This document shows positions 1 to 8,700 of a stretch of DNA of 38,152 nt, in pieces (position 1 is the first letter of the stretch; each line of letters starts with the position of its first letter). The notes under the pieces are model-generated. The model was not told the DNA's origin. It searched no databases and saw only the letters and a list, made by a program, of their open reading frames with translations. This DNA comes from Candidatus Methanomethylophilaceae archaeon (GTDB lineage: Archaea; Thermoplasmatota; Thermoplasmata; Methanomassiliicoccales; Methanomethylophilaceae), in assembly GCA_017461225.1 (NCBI GenBank), contig JAFTYV010000036.1, positions 1 to 38,152 on the forward strand, read 5' to 3'. The position numbers and the translations under genes are program-made.

Positions 1-2
1 AC

Positions 3-980
3 GCAGGACGCGTCAAGGACATAGAGGTCGTGCCGCTCGAGGAGCTCGGGAGGCCGAGGGTCGACGTGACGCTGAGGATCAGCGGGCTGTTCAGGGACAC
101 GTTCCCCAACTTGGTGGAGCTCATAGACAGGGGCGTCAGGATGGTGGCCGAACTGGATGAGTCCGACGAGGACAACCACCTCAGGGCCAACGTCAGGGCG
201 GACATCGTGAGGTCCATAGCCGAGGGCATGCCAGAGGACGAGGCGAGGGAGCAGGCGTCCATACGCATATTCGGTGACGCCCCCGGGACGTACGGCTCCG
301 GGACCAACATACTGATCAGGACGTCCGAGTGGAACGACGTCTCCGACATCGGCGCAATCTACCGCAGCTACGGGGAGTACGCCTACGGGAACGGCAGGAG
401 GGGCAGGAGGTGTCCCGAGGCGTTCAGGCGCAGGCTGGAGTCGATCGAGGTCACGGTGAAGAACAGCGCTTCCAGGGAGTACGACATGCTGGACAACGAC
501 GACGTGTACAACGACCTCGGTGGATTCAACGCCGCCGTCAGGTCCGTGTCGGGCAGGATGCCCATGTCCGTCATCGGGTGCTCCGCGGACACCTCCAACC
601 TCAGGCTGAGGTCCATCGCGGAGGAGGGCCGCTACATCTTCCGCAGCAAGATCATGAACCCCAAGTGGGTGGAGGGGTTGAAGCAGCACGGGTTCAAGGG
701 CGCCGAGGAGATCTCCAACATGGCGGAGTACGTGTTCGCGTGGGACGCCACCTCGGACATCATAGAGCCGTGGATGTACCAGTCCATCGCGGACAGGTTC
801 CTCCTGGACGACGACAACTCCGAATGGCTCAGGGACGCCAACCCGTACGCGATGTACGAGACCGCCGCATGGCTGCTTGAGGCCGTCGGCAGGGGCATGT
901 GGGAGCCGGACGAGGCCACCCGCAGGGCCCTGGAGCAGCTGTACATGGACCTGGAGGGTCAGTTCGAGGGGTCCGAATGA
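3..980 (+). CDS. CobN-type chelatase large subunit, C-terminal part (gene cut by window start)
   Basis: This is the C-terminal 325 residues of a CobN/BchH-family chelatase subunit, the large porphyrin- or corrin-binding subunit that inserts a metal into a tetrapyrrole with AAA+ partner subunits. The frame is open to the left edge, so the true start lies outside; the GTG at 30 is internal. It is colinear with the C-terminal third of the full CobN at 5772-9557: both share VxPLEELGRPR, then RISGLFRD, a VTVKN segment, a LGG(F/M)NAAVR segment, NPKW(V/A)EGLK and EPWM. The many substitutions show it is a paralogue rather than a recent copy. The stop overlaps the next ATG (ATGA), so it is probably translationally coupled to the ABC-2 exporter. 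The metal and substrate cannot be told from sequence. Confidence 0.9.
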   Translation, partial: AGRVKDIEVVPLEELGRPRVDVTLRISGLFRDTFPNLVELIDRGVRMVAELDESDEDNHLRANVRADIVRSIAEGMPEDEAREQASIRIFGDAPGTYGSGTNILIRTSEWNDVSDIGAIYRSYGEYAYGNGRRGRRCPEAFRRRLESIEVTVKNSASREYDMLDNDDVYNDLGGFNAAVRSVSGRMPMSVIGCSADTSNLRLRSIAEEGRYIFRSKIMNPKWVEGLKQHGFKGAEEISNMAEYVFAWDATSDIIEPWMYQSIADRFLLDDDNSEWLRDANPYAMYETAAWLLEAVGRGMWEPDEATRRALEQLYMDLEGQFEGSE

Positions 981-1858
981 GCGGTGCGATTGTCCGTGCA
1001 CGCGGCATCACCAAGCGCTTCGGGGACCACGTGGCCGTCGACGGGATCGACGTGGACATCATGGAGGGCGAGATCATGGGGTTCCTGGGCCCGAACGGCG
1101 CCGGGAAGACCACGACCATGAGGATGCTGACCACCCTCTCCCAACCGACATCGGGGGAGATCGAGGTGGACGGGCGCCGCATCTCCGGGTCGTCCGACCC
1201 GGTCAAGGAGAGCATAGGCATCATCCAGCAGCACACGGCCCTGGACCGCGACGTCTCCGTCCTGGAGAACATACGCTACCACGCCATGCTGCACCGCATG
1301 TCCCGCAGGGAGGCGGACGAGAGGATAGCGGAGCTCACGGAGCTCATGGGTCTGACCCCCTACCTGGACCGTCTAGCCATCAACCTGTCGGGAGGGTGGA
1401 AGAGACGCGTCGCCATCGTCTGTGCGATCATACACCGGCCCCGCATCCTGTTCCTGGACGAGCCCACCGCCGGACTGGACACCCAGTCCAGGCACATGCT
1501 GTGGGACCTGATCAGGCAGCTGAACTCCGAGGGGACGACGATATTCATCACGACCCACTACATGGACGAGGCGGAGGAGCTCTGCGACCGCGTCGCCATC
1601 ATAGACCACGGACGCATAGTCAGGGAGGGGACACCCGCCGAGCTGTGCAGGTCGATAGGGCAGTGGGCGGTCGAGTACCGCTCCGAGGGGCGCAAGTCGT
1701 ACCGGTACTTCACGGAACGCGACGACGCCCGCTCGTTCCTGGACTCGCTGCCGCCGGACGTCCCCACGGTGTCCAGGGCGACGAACCTGGAGGACGTCTT
1801 CCTGGAGCTCACCGGCAGGGAGACCGTCGCGACCGAGGAGGTGTCGTACAAGATATGA
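977..1858 (+). CDS. ABC-2 type exporter, ATP-binding protein
   Basis: A 293-residue ATPase of the DrrA/CcmA-like ABC-2 export class. It has Walker A GPNGAGKT (residues 38-45), a QQ Q-loop near 84, the signature LSGGW (137-141, tryptophan where glutamine or methionine is usual), Walker B ILFLDEP (157-163) and a switch histidine in ITTHY. The last 80 residues form the usual C-terminal extension of this class. The ATG overlaps the cobN stop by four bases, and its own stop overlaps the next ATG. It is a clear paralogue of the ATPase at 15897-16763, including the W signature and the phrase EPTAGLDT. Family assignment is secure; the substrate is unknown. Context suggests a tetrapyrrole, corrinoid, metal or metallophore-like compound. 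Confidence 0.93.
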   Translation: MSGAIVRARGITKRFGDHVAVDGIDVDIMEGEIMGFLGPNGAGKTTTMRMLTTLSQPTSGEIEVDGRRISGSSDPVKESIGIIQQHTALDRDVSVLENIRYHAMLHRMSRREADERIAELTELMGLTPYLDRLAINLSGGWKRRVAIVCAIIHRPRILFLDEPTAGLDTQSRHMLWDLIRQLNSEGTTIFITTHYMDEAEELCDRVAIIDHGRIVREGTPAELCRSIGQWAVEYRSEGRKSYRYFTERDDARSFLDSLPPDVPTVSRATNLEDVFLELTGRETVATEEVSYKI

Positions 1859-2601
1859 GCCTGATCGCAGACTCCGTGCGCGTGTCGTGGATCGACATGT
1901 GCTTCATACGCAGGAACATCCCGAGCATACTGGTCACCTGCCTGGTGGCCCCGCTGCTGTACCTGGTGGCGTTCGGATACGGTCTGGGCAAGGGGATGAC
2001 CGTGGACGGGTTCCCTTACATCGCGTTCATGATACCCGGTGTCATGGCCCTGACCACCCTGACATCCAGTTTCAACACCGTTGCGACCAAGGTGATGGTC
2101 CAGCGCGTCTACTACCAGAGCTTCGACGAGCTCATCCTGTGCTCGATGAGCCCCACGGCGATAGCCCTGGGGAAGGCCTACGCCGGAGCGGTCCGCGGTG
2201 TGATCAGCTGCATGATCCTGTATATCCTGGGCCTGGCGATATGCCCGGAGATGTCTCTCAGCCTTTGGGTCCCCGTGCTGGTGGTCGTCTCCAGCATGGT
2301 GTACTCCCTCCTGGGGGTCGTGTCCGGGATGCTGGCGAATTCCAACCTGACGCTCACGTTGTTCACGAGCCTGGTCATAATGCCGATGACCTTCCTGTGC
2401 GGGACGCTGTTCTCGCTGGATGCGATGCCGCCGGCGGTGTCGGCGGTGATAGGGGTGCTGCCCCTGACGCACACCACCGAGTGCATGAGGGCCGCCGTCC
2501 TGGGGACGGCGTTCCCGTGGGTGTCCCTGGCGGTGATGCTGGTCTACGGGGTCGCGTTCCTGTTGGTCGCGAGGTATGTTATTGAACGTGGTAAATCATG
2601 A
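1855..2601 (+). CDS. ABC-2 type exporter, membrane permease
   Basis: A 248-residue integral membrane protein with about six hydrophobic segments and the ABC-2 permease layout: a soluble start (ADSVRVSWIDMCFIRRN), a first membrane span, the LLYLVAFGYGLG motif after it, and a PMTFLCGTLF motif before the last spans. It begins four bases inside the ATPase gene (ATGA) and is its partner. The permease at 16760-17518 shares the same motifs (YLLAFGYGLG, FDELLLC, PMTFLCGTLF), so the two ATPase-permease pairs arose by duplication. It probably acts as a homodimer in the cytoplasmic membrane. Substrate unknown. Confidence 0.92.
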   Translation: MSLIADSVRVSWIDMCFIRRNIPSILVTCLVAPLLYLVAFGYGLGKGMTVDGFPYIAFMIPGVMALTTLTSSFNTVATKVMVQRVYYQSFDELILCSMSPTAIALGKAYAGAVRGVISCMILYILGLAICPEMSLSLWVPVLVVVSSMVYSLLGVVSGMLANSNLTLTLFTSLVIMPMTFLCGTLFSLDAMPPAVSAVIGVLPLTHTTECMRAAVLGTAFPWVSLAVMLVYGVAFLLVARYVIERGKS

Positions 2602-2622
2602 TGTGTATCGGAGGATGGTGAC

Positions 2623-3174
2623 ATGAGGTACGATCCGTTGGGGAAGGACCTGGCCCTGGTGGTCATAGACGTGCAGAGGAAGTACATGCTGCGGGAGGAC
2701 GGGACGCCCAAGTGGGACGGTTCCGGGGTCGACCGCATCAACGAGCTGTCGCGGATGTTCCGCGATGCCGGCAGACCGGTCGTCTTCGTCAGGTTCATGG
2801 GGTGCAGGGACCACTGCGCCTACCAGGGCGATGACGGGGACGATCTGGTGGAGGGTGTGGACGTCCGCGAGGGGGACCTGTTCGTCCCCAAGGGGAACAT
2901 GAACTCCTTCCTGGATTCCGACCTGGAGGCCGTGGTGAGGGGTGCGGGGTGCAACGGCATCCTCCTTGCCGGGACCGTGTCCAACATGTGCGTCCTGGCG
3001 ACCTACTTCGGGGCGTTCGACCGCGGTCTCACGTCGTACATCGCCGAGGGCGCCTGCATGTCCGGACGCACGGAGGTGGACAGGGCCGTGGAGCTGATCT
3101 GCAAGAAGCTGACGCTGGAGGACGTACGCGGGTATCTGGCCGGGGAACCCATGGTGGGTCCGGATCCGTGGTGA
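2623..3174 (+). CDS. isochorismatase-like cysteine hydrolase, copy A
   Basis: A 183-residue protein of the isochorismatase-like (cysteine hydrolase) fold, of usual family length. The family catalytic triad is visible as D16 (VVIDVQ), K90 (VPKGNMNSF) and C123 (SNMCVLAT). Family members hydrolyse small amides, carbamoyl groups or enol ethers (nicotinamidase, N-carbamoylsarcosine amidase, isochorismatase); nothing here fixes the substrate. The gene lies 21 bases after the ABC-2 permease, with GGAGG at about 2609 as ribosome binding site, so it is likely the last gene of the cobN-ABC-2 operon. A second copy follows with identical triad spacing. Confidence 0.88.
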   Translation: MRYDPLGKDLALVVIDVQRKYMLREDGTPKWDGSGVDRINELSRMFRDAGRPVVFVRFMGCRDHCAYQGDDGDDLVEGVDVREGDLFVPKGNMNSFLDSDLEAVVRGAGCNGILLAGTVSNMCVLATYFGAFDRGLTSYIAEGACMSGRTEVDRAVELICKKLTLEDVRGYLAGEPMVGPDPW

Positions 3175-3191
3175 CGTGTGGTCGAAGGTAT

Positions 3192-3208
3192 TTGGACATA
3201 TAATCCAA
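3192..3208. promoter_or_regulatory. 17-bp inverted repeat, putative operator (site 1)
   Basis: TTGGAC-ATATA-ATCCAA, one mismatch from a perfect palindrome. It lies in the 77-base gap between the two hydrolase genes, 43 bases before the second start. The AT core may itself be the TATA box, so a bound regulator would block initiation. Three near-identical sites occur at 12476, 12723 and 15841. The regulator is not identifiable in the window. Confidence 0.6.
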
Positions 3209-3251
3209 GTCTTTATCAGGACACGTTGCATACCATCCGACGGGTGTTGTT

Positions 3252-3812
3252 TTGAAGGCGGATCCGCTGGGAAAGAGGTTGGCCCTGGTCATCATAGATG
3301 TCCAGAGGAAGTTCAGGATAGACACGGAGGATGCGGTCAGGACCCATGACGAGCACGTGGGGAACATCAACGCCCTGTCCCGCATGTTCAGGGATGCCGG
3401 CAGGCCCGTCATCTTCGTGAAGTACATCGGTGGTGATGAGTGCCGCCCCTACGAGGGGACCGACGGGGACGAGTTCTTCCCCGGGATCGAGACCGCCGAT
3501 TCCGATGTGGTCGTGGAGAAGCACCACATGAACTCCTTCAGGGAGTCGGATCTGGCGGGGGCCGTGAGGTCCGCCGGATGCGACGGTGTGCTCCTCGCGG
3601 GCACGGTGACGCAGTACTGCGTCCTGTCCACCTACTACGCGGCGTTCGACGACGACCTCTCCCCGTTCCTGGCGGGAGGGGCCTGCATGTCCACCTCCGA
3701 GGAGACGAACCGTGCCGTCGAGCACATATGCAAGACCCTCGGCCCCGACGATGTCCGCAGGTACCTCGCCGGGGAGCCCATGCCGGGGGCGGAGTTCAGA
3801 CTGAGCTCATGA
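3252..3812 (+). CDS. isochorismatase-like cysteine hydrolase, copy B
   Basis: A 186-residue tandem paralogue of the preceding hydrolase, with the triad at the same positions: D16 (VIIDVQ), K90 (VEKHHMNSF) and C123 (TQYCVLST). The start is TTG at 3252, chosen because the resulting MKADPLGK aligns with MRYDPLGK of copy A and no better in-frame ATG lies near. Unlike copy A it has its own promoter region carrying operator site 1, so it may be regulated with the chelatase and importer genes. The SNMC to TQYC change next to the nucleophile suggests a different substrate from copy A. Its last six bases overlap the end of the convergent CbiZ-like gene. Function beyond the fold is unknown. Confidence 0.87.
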   Translation: MKADPLGKRLALVIIDVQRKFRIDTEDAVRTHDEHVGNINALSRMFRDAGRPVIFVKYIGGDECRPYEGTDGDEFFPGIETADSDVVVEKHHMNSFRESDLAGAVRSAGCDGVLLAGTVTQYCVLSTYYAAFDDDLSPFLAGGACMSTSEETNRAVEHICKTLGPDDVRRYLAGEPMPGAEFRLSS

Positions 3813-4622
3813 GTGCGGACCGGGGAGGTCGTCCACGACCTCCCCGGGCAGTCCGCGCGTCAGTTCCCCGAAGACATCCGCACCCGCATCGCCGGGCACC
3901 AGTCCCCAGCCGACCGCATCGCGCAGGAACGTCAGCGAGGATGCCAGTGGCAGGAGGTGCCCGGGAGGTACGTCCGCGGCACCACGGAGGGCGGGGACAT
4001 GGTCGAACGCATCCTTCTCGACGAGTCCGTTCGCCCTTGCGGATTCGAACAGCGACATCCTCGCGCATCTCCCGATGATCTCACCCATGTACGAGTGCTT
4101 CCCCGTGCCGTGTATGAACACACCCGATCCACGGTCGCGGACCACGGTGATGTCCTGTACGACGGAACCGGAGGACACGCCGGATCCCGGCGACGCCCTG
4201 ACGGTCATGTCCTGCATCACGGTGGTGACGGCCTCGGTGAGGGTGACCGCAGCACGTGCCATGGACGACACGGGCATGTCCGCTCCGATGATCAGGACGA
4301 CGTTGGTCCCGCATCCGGGTGCGGTCCCCGCACGGTCCCCCGCCCTGGAGGTCCCGGACGTCATGTCCGACGAGCAGATGCAGGTCACGGTGTTGCGTCC
4401 CTTGGACAGTGTCGTCACGGAGGTGGATCCGACGGGTGAATGGGGGTCCAGGCGCATCCATCCGTCCCCCGTAGGTCCGGCACCCCCGACCGAGATCCCC
4501 GCGACGGACCCCACGAGTCCCGTACCCGGGGAGGTAGAGAGCGCGTCGAAGCGTCCCGCCTCGAACACGATGTCGATGCGGTCGGTCGTCCGCTCCACGG
4601 TGAAACCGGTGCCCCCTGTCAT
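3807..4622 (-). CDS. CbiZ-like protein (adenosylcobinamide amidohydrolase family), divergent copy
   Basis: A 271-residue protein that I place in the CbiZ family from its layout: an ALSTSPGTGLVGS segment near residue 25 (compare STGFFNGG in its neighbour), a central GCGTNVVLIIGAD strand, an ARAAVTLTEAVTTVMQD helix, and GSGVF followed by HGTGKHSYMGEIIGR. CbiZ cleaves the aminopropanol arm of adenosylcobinamide to adenosylcobyric acid during corrinoid salvage in archaea. The ATG overlaps the upstream cbiZ stop (ATGA), so it is the last gene of the bchI-bchD-cobN-cbiZ operon. It is more divergent than its neighbour, so it may act on another corrinoid or serve as a partner subunit. Family call moderately sure, activity unproven. 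Confidence 0.68.
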   Translation of the reverse strand: MTGGTGFTVERTTDRIDIVFEAGRFDALSTSPGTGLVGSVAGISVGGAGPTGDGWMRLDPHSPVGSTSVTTLSKGRNTVTCICSSDMTSGTSRAGDRAGTAPGCGTNVVLIIGADMPVSSMARAAVTLTEAVTTVMQDMTVRASPGSGVSSGSVVQDITVVRDRGSGVFIHGTGKHSYMGEIIGRCARMSLFESARANGLVEKDAFDHVPALRGAADVPPGHLLPLASSLTFLRDAVGWGLVPGDAGADVFGELTRGLPGEVVDDLPGPHS

Positions 4623-5770
4623 GCCATCAGCCCCCTGGCGGTGTGCTGGATCAGTATGGCCGTCACCAGGCTCATGTGGTGCGCGATGTCCTCGGTCCTC
4701 TCCAGTCTCAGGTCCAGGACGGGATCCGTCCGGATCCCGGCGAGGAGCGCCCCGCCTATGCGGTCCTTGACGAACGAGAGGGCGTCCCCGGCGGGGATGC
4801 ACCCGTTGCGGACCTCGTCGTCGAGATGGGCCGCCAGAAGCGTCATCGCCGTCAGGCGTGAATCACGCCTGAGGATGCCCTCCGCCTCGAGGAGGGACGA
4901 CATGGTGGCCCCGAAACGTATCTCGTCCCGTATGCGGGGCATGTCCACACCCAGCCTCGACAGTGTGACGAACGGGTCGCACTGCGTCTCCGCCGTCATA
5001 CCGGACTGGAGGTCGAACGTGCCGAGGAGGGCCCTCCTGACGCACAGGCACAGCTCCCGTCCGATGTCGGAATCCATGCGCACGGACCCCACGGGTGTCC
5101 CGGACGGGCCGGACCTGCAGACCACGACCACCTGGTCCGTCCCGGAACCGGTGGCGTAGCCCCTGCTGTAGAGGCTCCTCGCCATGAGCTCCTGGAGGAT
5201 GCAGCTCTTGGCCTGCGTCGCCAGGGAAACTGCGTCCAGCAGTGCGCTGTCCGACAGCACGGCGTCGATGACCGCGATCGTGACGATGGTGCCCTCCCTG
5301 TGGTAGTACCTCTCGATCTCGTCGAACCCGGCGGGATCGCCGGCACGTCCGCCGTTGCCCCTCACGCCCCCTGTCATGACCACGGACACGGGGGTCCCGT
5401 CGTCCGCCTCCCCGTTGACCAGGTACGCGTTGTCCATGTTGGCGGCCGTCCCCAGACCCACGGTCCGGGAGGTGTCCAGACCGATCTTCGCTATGCACAT
5501 CGCGGTGCACTCGTCGTGGACCTCCCTGGGCAGACCCATCATCTCCCATTCCACGTCCCCTCCCAGGCTGGTGGTGTTCACCACCGCCTGCGGGGAGTCC
5601 GTGTACCCTCCGTTGAAGAACCCGGTGGACAGGCACCTGAAGCCGCCGTCGGGCATCAGGGCGATCAGGGACCTGCCCTGCCTGTGGAGCGTCACCCCGG
5701 CGCACATGTCGCCGAACCATCTGCGTTCGCCCGGCTCCTCGACAGCGAGTACCTCCCTCCAGTCGAGCAC
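4619..5770 (-). CDS. cbiZ: adenosylcobinamide amidohydrolase CbiZ, with C-terminal extension
   Basis: A 383-residue protein whose first 230 or so residues match CbiZ: STGFFNGGYTDSPQAVVN, then TVGLGTAANMDNA, VSVVMTGGVRGNGGRAGD, ATQAKSCILQELMA and ATGSGTDQVVVV. The family acts in salvage of incomplete corrinoids, removing the aminopropanol side chain so that a new lower ligand can be attached. About 150 further residues follow the CbiZ core and are helical and acidic; I do not recognise them, and they make the protein longer than a bare CbiZ domain. The start GTG at 5770 is preferred because GGGGGTGA sits six bases before it; a GTG at 5779 overlapping the cobN stop is the alternative. Translationally coupled on both sides. 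Confidence 0.8.
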   Translation of the reverse strand: MLDWREVLAVEEPGERRWFGDMCAGVTLHRQGRSLIALMPDGGFRCLSTGFFNGGYTDSPQAVVNTTSLGGDVEWEMMGLPREVHDECTAMCIAKIGLDTSRTVGLGTAANMDNAYLVNGEADDGTPVSVVMTGGVRGNGGRAGDPAGFDEIERYYHREGTIVTIAVIDAVLSDSALLDAVSLATQAKSCILQELMARSLYSRGYATGSGTDQVVVVCRSGPSGTPVGSVRMDSDIGRELCLCVRRALLGTFDLQSGMTAETQCDPFVTLSRLGVDMPRIRDEIRFGATMSSLLEAEGILRRDSRLTAMTLLAAHLDDEVRNGCIPAGDALSFVKDRIGGALLAGIRTDPVLDLRLERTEDIAHHMSLVTAILIQHTARGLMA

Positions 5771-5771
5771 G

Positions 5772-8700
5772 TCACTCACCCCCGGACATGTCCTCGAGGA
5801 GCCCCTCGGTCTCGAGGAAGAGGTCCGTGAGTTCGCGGACGGTGTCCTCGTCGGCATCCCACAGCCCCCTGTGGACCGCCTCGAGCATGTCGTCGATCAT
5901 CTCCCTCAGGGCATCGGGGTTGTTCTCGGCGATCCACTCCCTCATCCCCTCGTCCAGGATGTACATGTCCGTGACGGAGGAGAACATCCAGGGTTCGATG
6001 GAGTCCGATGTGGCGCTCCAGCCCAGCATGTACTCGGTGAGCTTGGAGAGCTCCATGGCGCCCTTGTACCCGTGGCGCTTCAGGCCCTCCGCCCACTTCG
6101 GGTTCAGGACCCTGCTCCTCATGACGTACGCGGTCTCCTCCTCCAGGGTGCGGGTCCTCAGACGGTCCACGTCGGAACTGTCGCCCATGAACGTGACCGG
6201 GGTGTGCCCGCCGTACGTCCTGACGGCGGCGTTCATGCCGCCGAGGCTGTCGTAGTCGTCGTCGATGTCCAGGAGGTCGAACTCCCTGTCGTTGTGGTTC
6301 TTGACCGTGACGTCCAGCGATCCCAGGCGCATCTTGAACGCGAGTGGGACCTTCTCGCCCTTCCACCCACCGCCGTAGGCGTGCGATCCCCAGGTGGCGT
6401 AGGTCTCGGCTATCTGGTCGAGGCTGTCCCACTTCGACGATGCGATCAGGACGGAGACCCCGCAGCCGTGCTGTCCGGGCGGATCCCCGAAGACCCTGAT
6501 CCCGGCGAGGTCGCGTGCCTCCGAGGGCATGAGCCCCTGGTCGATGAACCTCCTGATGTCCTCCTCCAGGTGCTTCCTGTAGTAGTTCTCCTCCTCGGAC
6601 TCGTCCAGTGCCGCCACCATGGCCAGGGCGTCCACGAGCATCTCCGTGAGGTTCGGGAAGGAGTCGCGGAACAAACCGGATATGCGGGGCATGACGTCGA
6701 TCCTCGGACGTCCCAGCTCCTCGAGGGGGATGACCTCCATGCCGGTGACCTTCCCGCCGACGGTGCCCCAGGTGGGTCTCACCCCCAGCAGGGCGAGGAT
6801 GTACGCGACGTCGTCCCCGTAGGTCTTCATGGTGTCCGTGGCCCACACGACGATCCCCACGTTCTCGGGGTACCTGCCGTTCTCCTCCACGTAGCGGGAC
6901 ACCATGTCCTCCGCCATGCGGGAGCCGACCCTCCAGCTGGCCTCCGATGGGATGGCGTCCGGATCGATCGAGTAGATGTTGCGTCCGGTGGGCAGGAGGT
7001 GCGCGTTCCCGCGGGTCGGGGAACCGGACGGCCCCGGGGGAACGTAGCGTCCGTCCAGGCCGACCAGGAGGTTCCCGATCTCGTCCCCCATGGCCATGAT
7101 CCCGGGGAACACGGTCCCGCACACGTACCTGATGGAGCGCTCCATCCCCCCGTCGAGGTCCCCGAAGGTCCCGCGGGCGGCATCCACGCACGCCACCTCG
7201 TCGAACCCTAGTCCGTCCATGGTGTCGATCAGTCCGTTGAACGCCCCGTCGACCCCGTCGAGGATGGAACCGAACGTCGTCCCGGTGGAGGGGTCCACGG
7301 AGGAGGGGGAGTCCAGGAGGGCGTCAAGGTCGTAGCCCATCGCCGTGCACACGCATCCGCGGAGGGACGGGACGTCCCCGTTGCGGAGGCGGCACAGGCT
7401 GTAGACCATCTCCCTGAGGCGCTCCCCCTCCGGGACCTCCCCCAGCACGTGGAGGCCGTCCTTGATCACGGCGTCCTTCAGGTCCGCTATGTAATCGTAG
7501 ATCTCGTCGACGATGGCATCCACGTCTTCGGGGGTGCAGTCGGGTTGGAGCCCGAGCTCTGCGAACATGTCCAGTTCGGCCACCCTCTCTAGGATGCTCT
7601 CGTCCAGGACCCTGCGCTTCGACTGCTGCAGGGTGCTGCGCGAGTTCAGGTACTCCTGCAGGGTCCCCTCCAGGGCCATGAGCTCGTCGTAGTTGCCGGC
7701 CCTCGTCATGGACGGGCACATGTGGCTTATCAGGACGGAGTTCGTCCTGCGCTTGCACTGGACCCCCTCCCCGGGGTCGTCGATGATGTAAGGGTAGATG
7801 TTGGGCATGGTGTCGAGGACCACGTCGGGGTAGCAGTCCGAGGACAGCCCGTTCCCCTTCCCCGGGAGCCACTCCAGCGTCCCATGGGTCCCCATGTGGA
7901 TGATGCAGTCCGCCCCGAACCCGTGCTTCAGCCACCTGTAGTACGCGAGGTACTGGTGCGGCATGACCACGAACGGGTCGTGGTACAGCTTCTCCGCCTG
8001 CTCGTGCTGTCCGCGGTTCGGCTGTATGCCGATGAACACGTTGCCGTCCAGGTACCCGGGGACCAGGAACCCGGAACCGCAGGTCGATATGTCGCCCGGC
8101 GGTTCGCCCCAGCTGACCTCGATGCCCGCCCTCGCCTTCTCCGACAGTCCCGAGTACCACCCCAGGTAGGTCTCCGTGGGTATGACGGTGTGCGACCTGG
8201 ACTCCAGCTCGTCCTCGGGGATCCAGCGCGTGTCGCTGGTGACCCCCTCCATGAGCCTCCCCACGATGGAGTTGCCGTCGGCGGGGATGTCGTCCACCGT
8301 GTACCCGGTGTCCCTCATGGCGATGAGGCACCTCCGGACGCTCTCCAGGGAGTCCAGTCCGGAGGCCCCTCCGATGCGGTCGTTGGTCGGCGGGTACATG
8401 TTCAGGAGGATCGCCACCCTCCTCTCGGACACGGGTTTGCGTCTCAGCTCCGCCCATGCGACGGCAAGGGTGGCTATCCTGTCCACCCTGTCCGGGACCG
8501 AGTCGCTGCGGTAGACCCCGTCCGGATCCCTGTAGTTGAAGGAGGACGGGACGGATATCATCTGCCCGTCGAACTCCGGCCATATGACGGCGCTGCCCAG
8601 CTCCATGGAGCTGAGTCCTATGCCGTCCGCCATCCACCTCTCCACGGGACGGCTCAGGGTCATCGCCTGTATGACCGGGACGTCCAGGTCCTCGAAGAAG

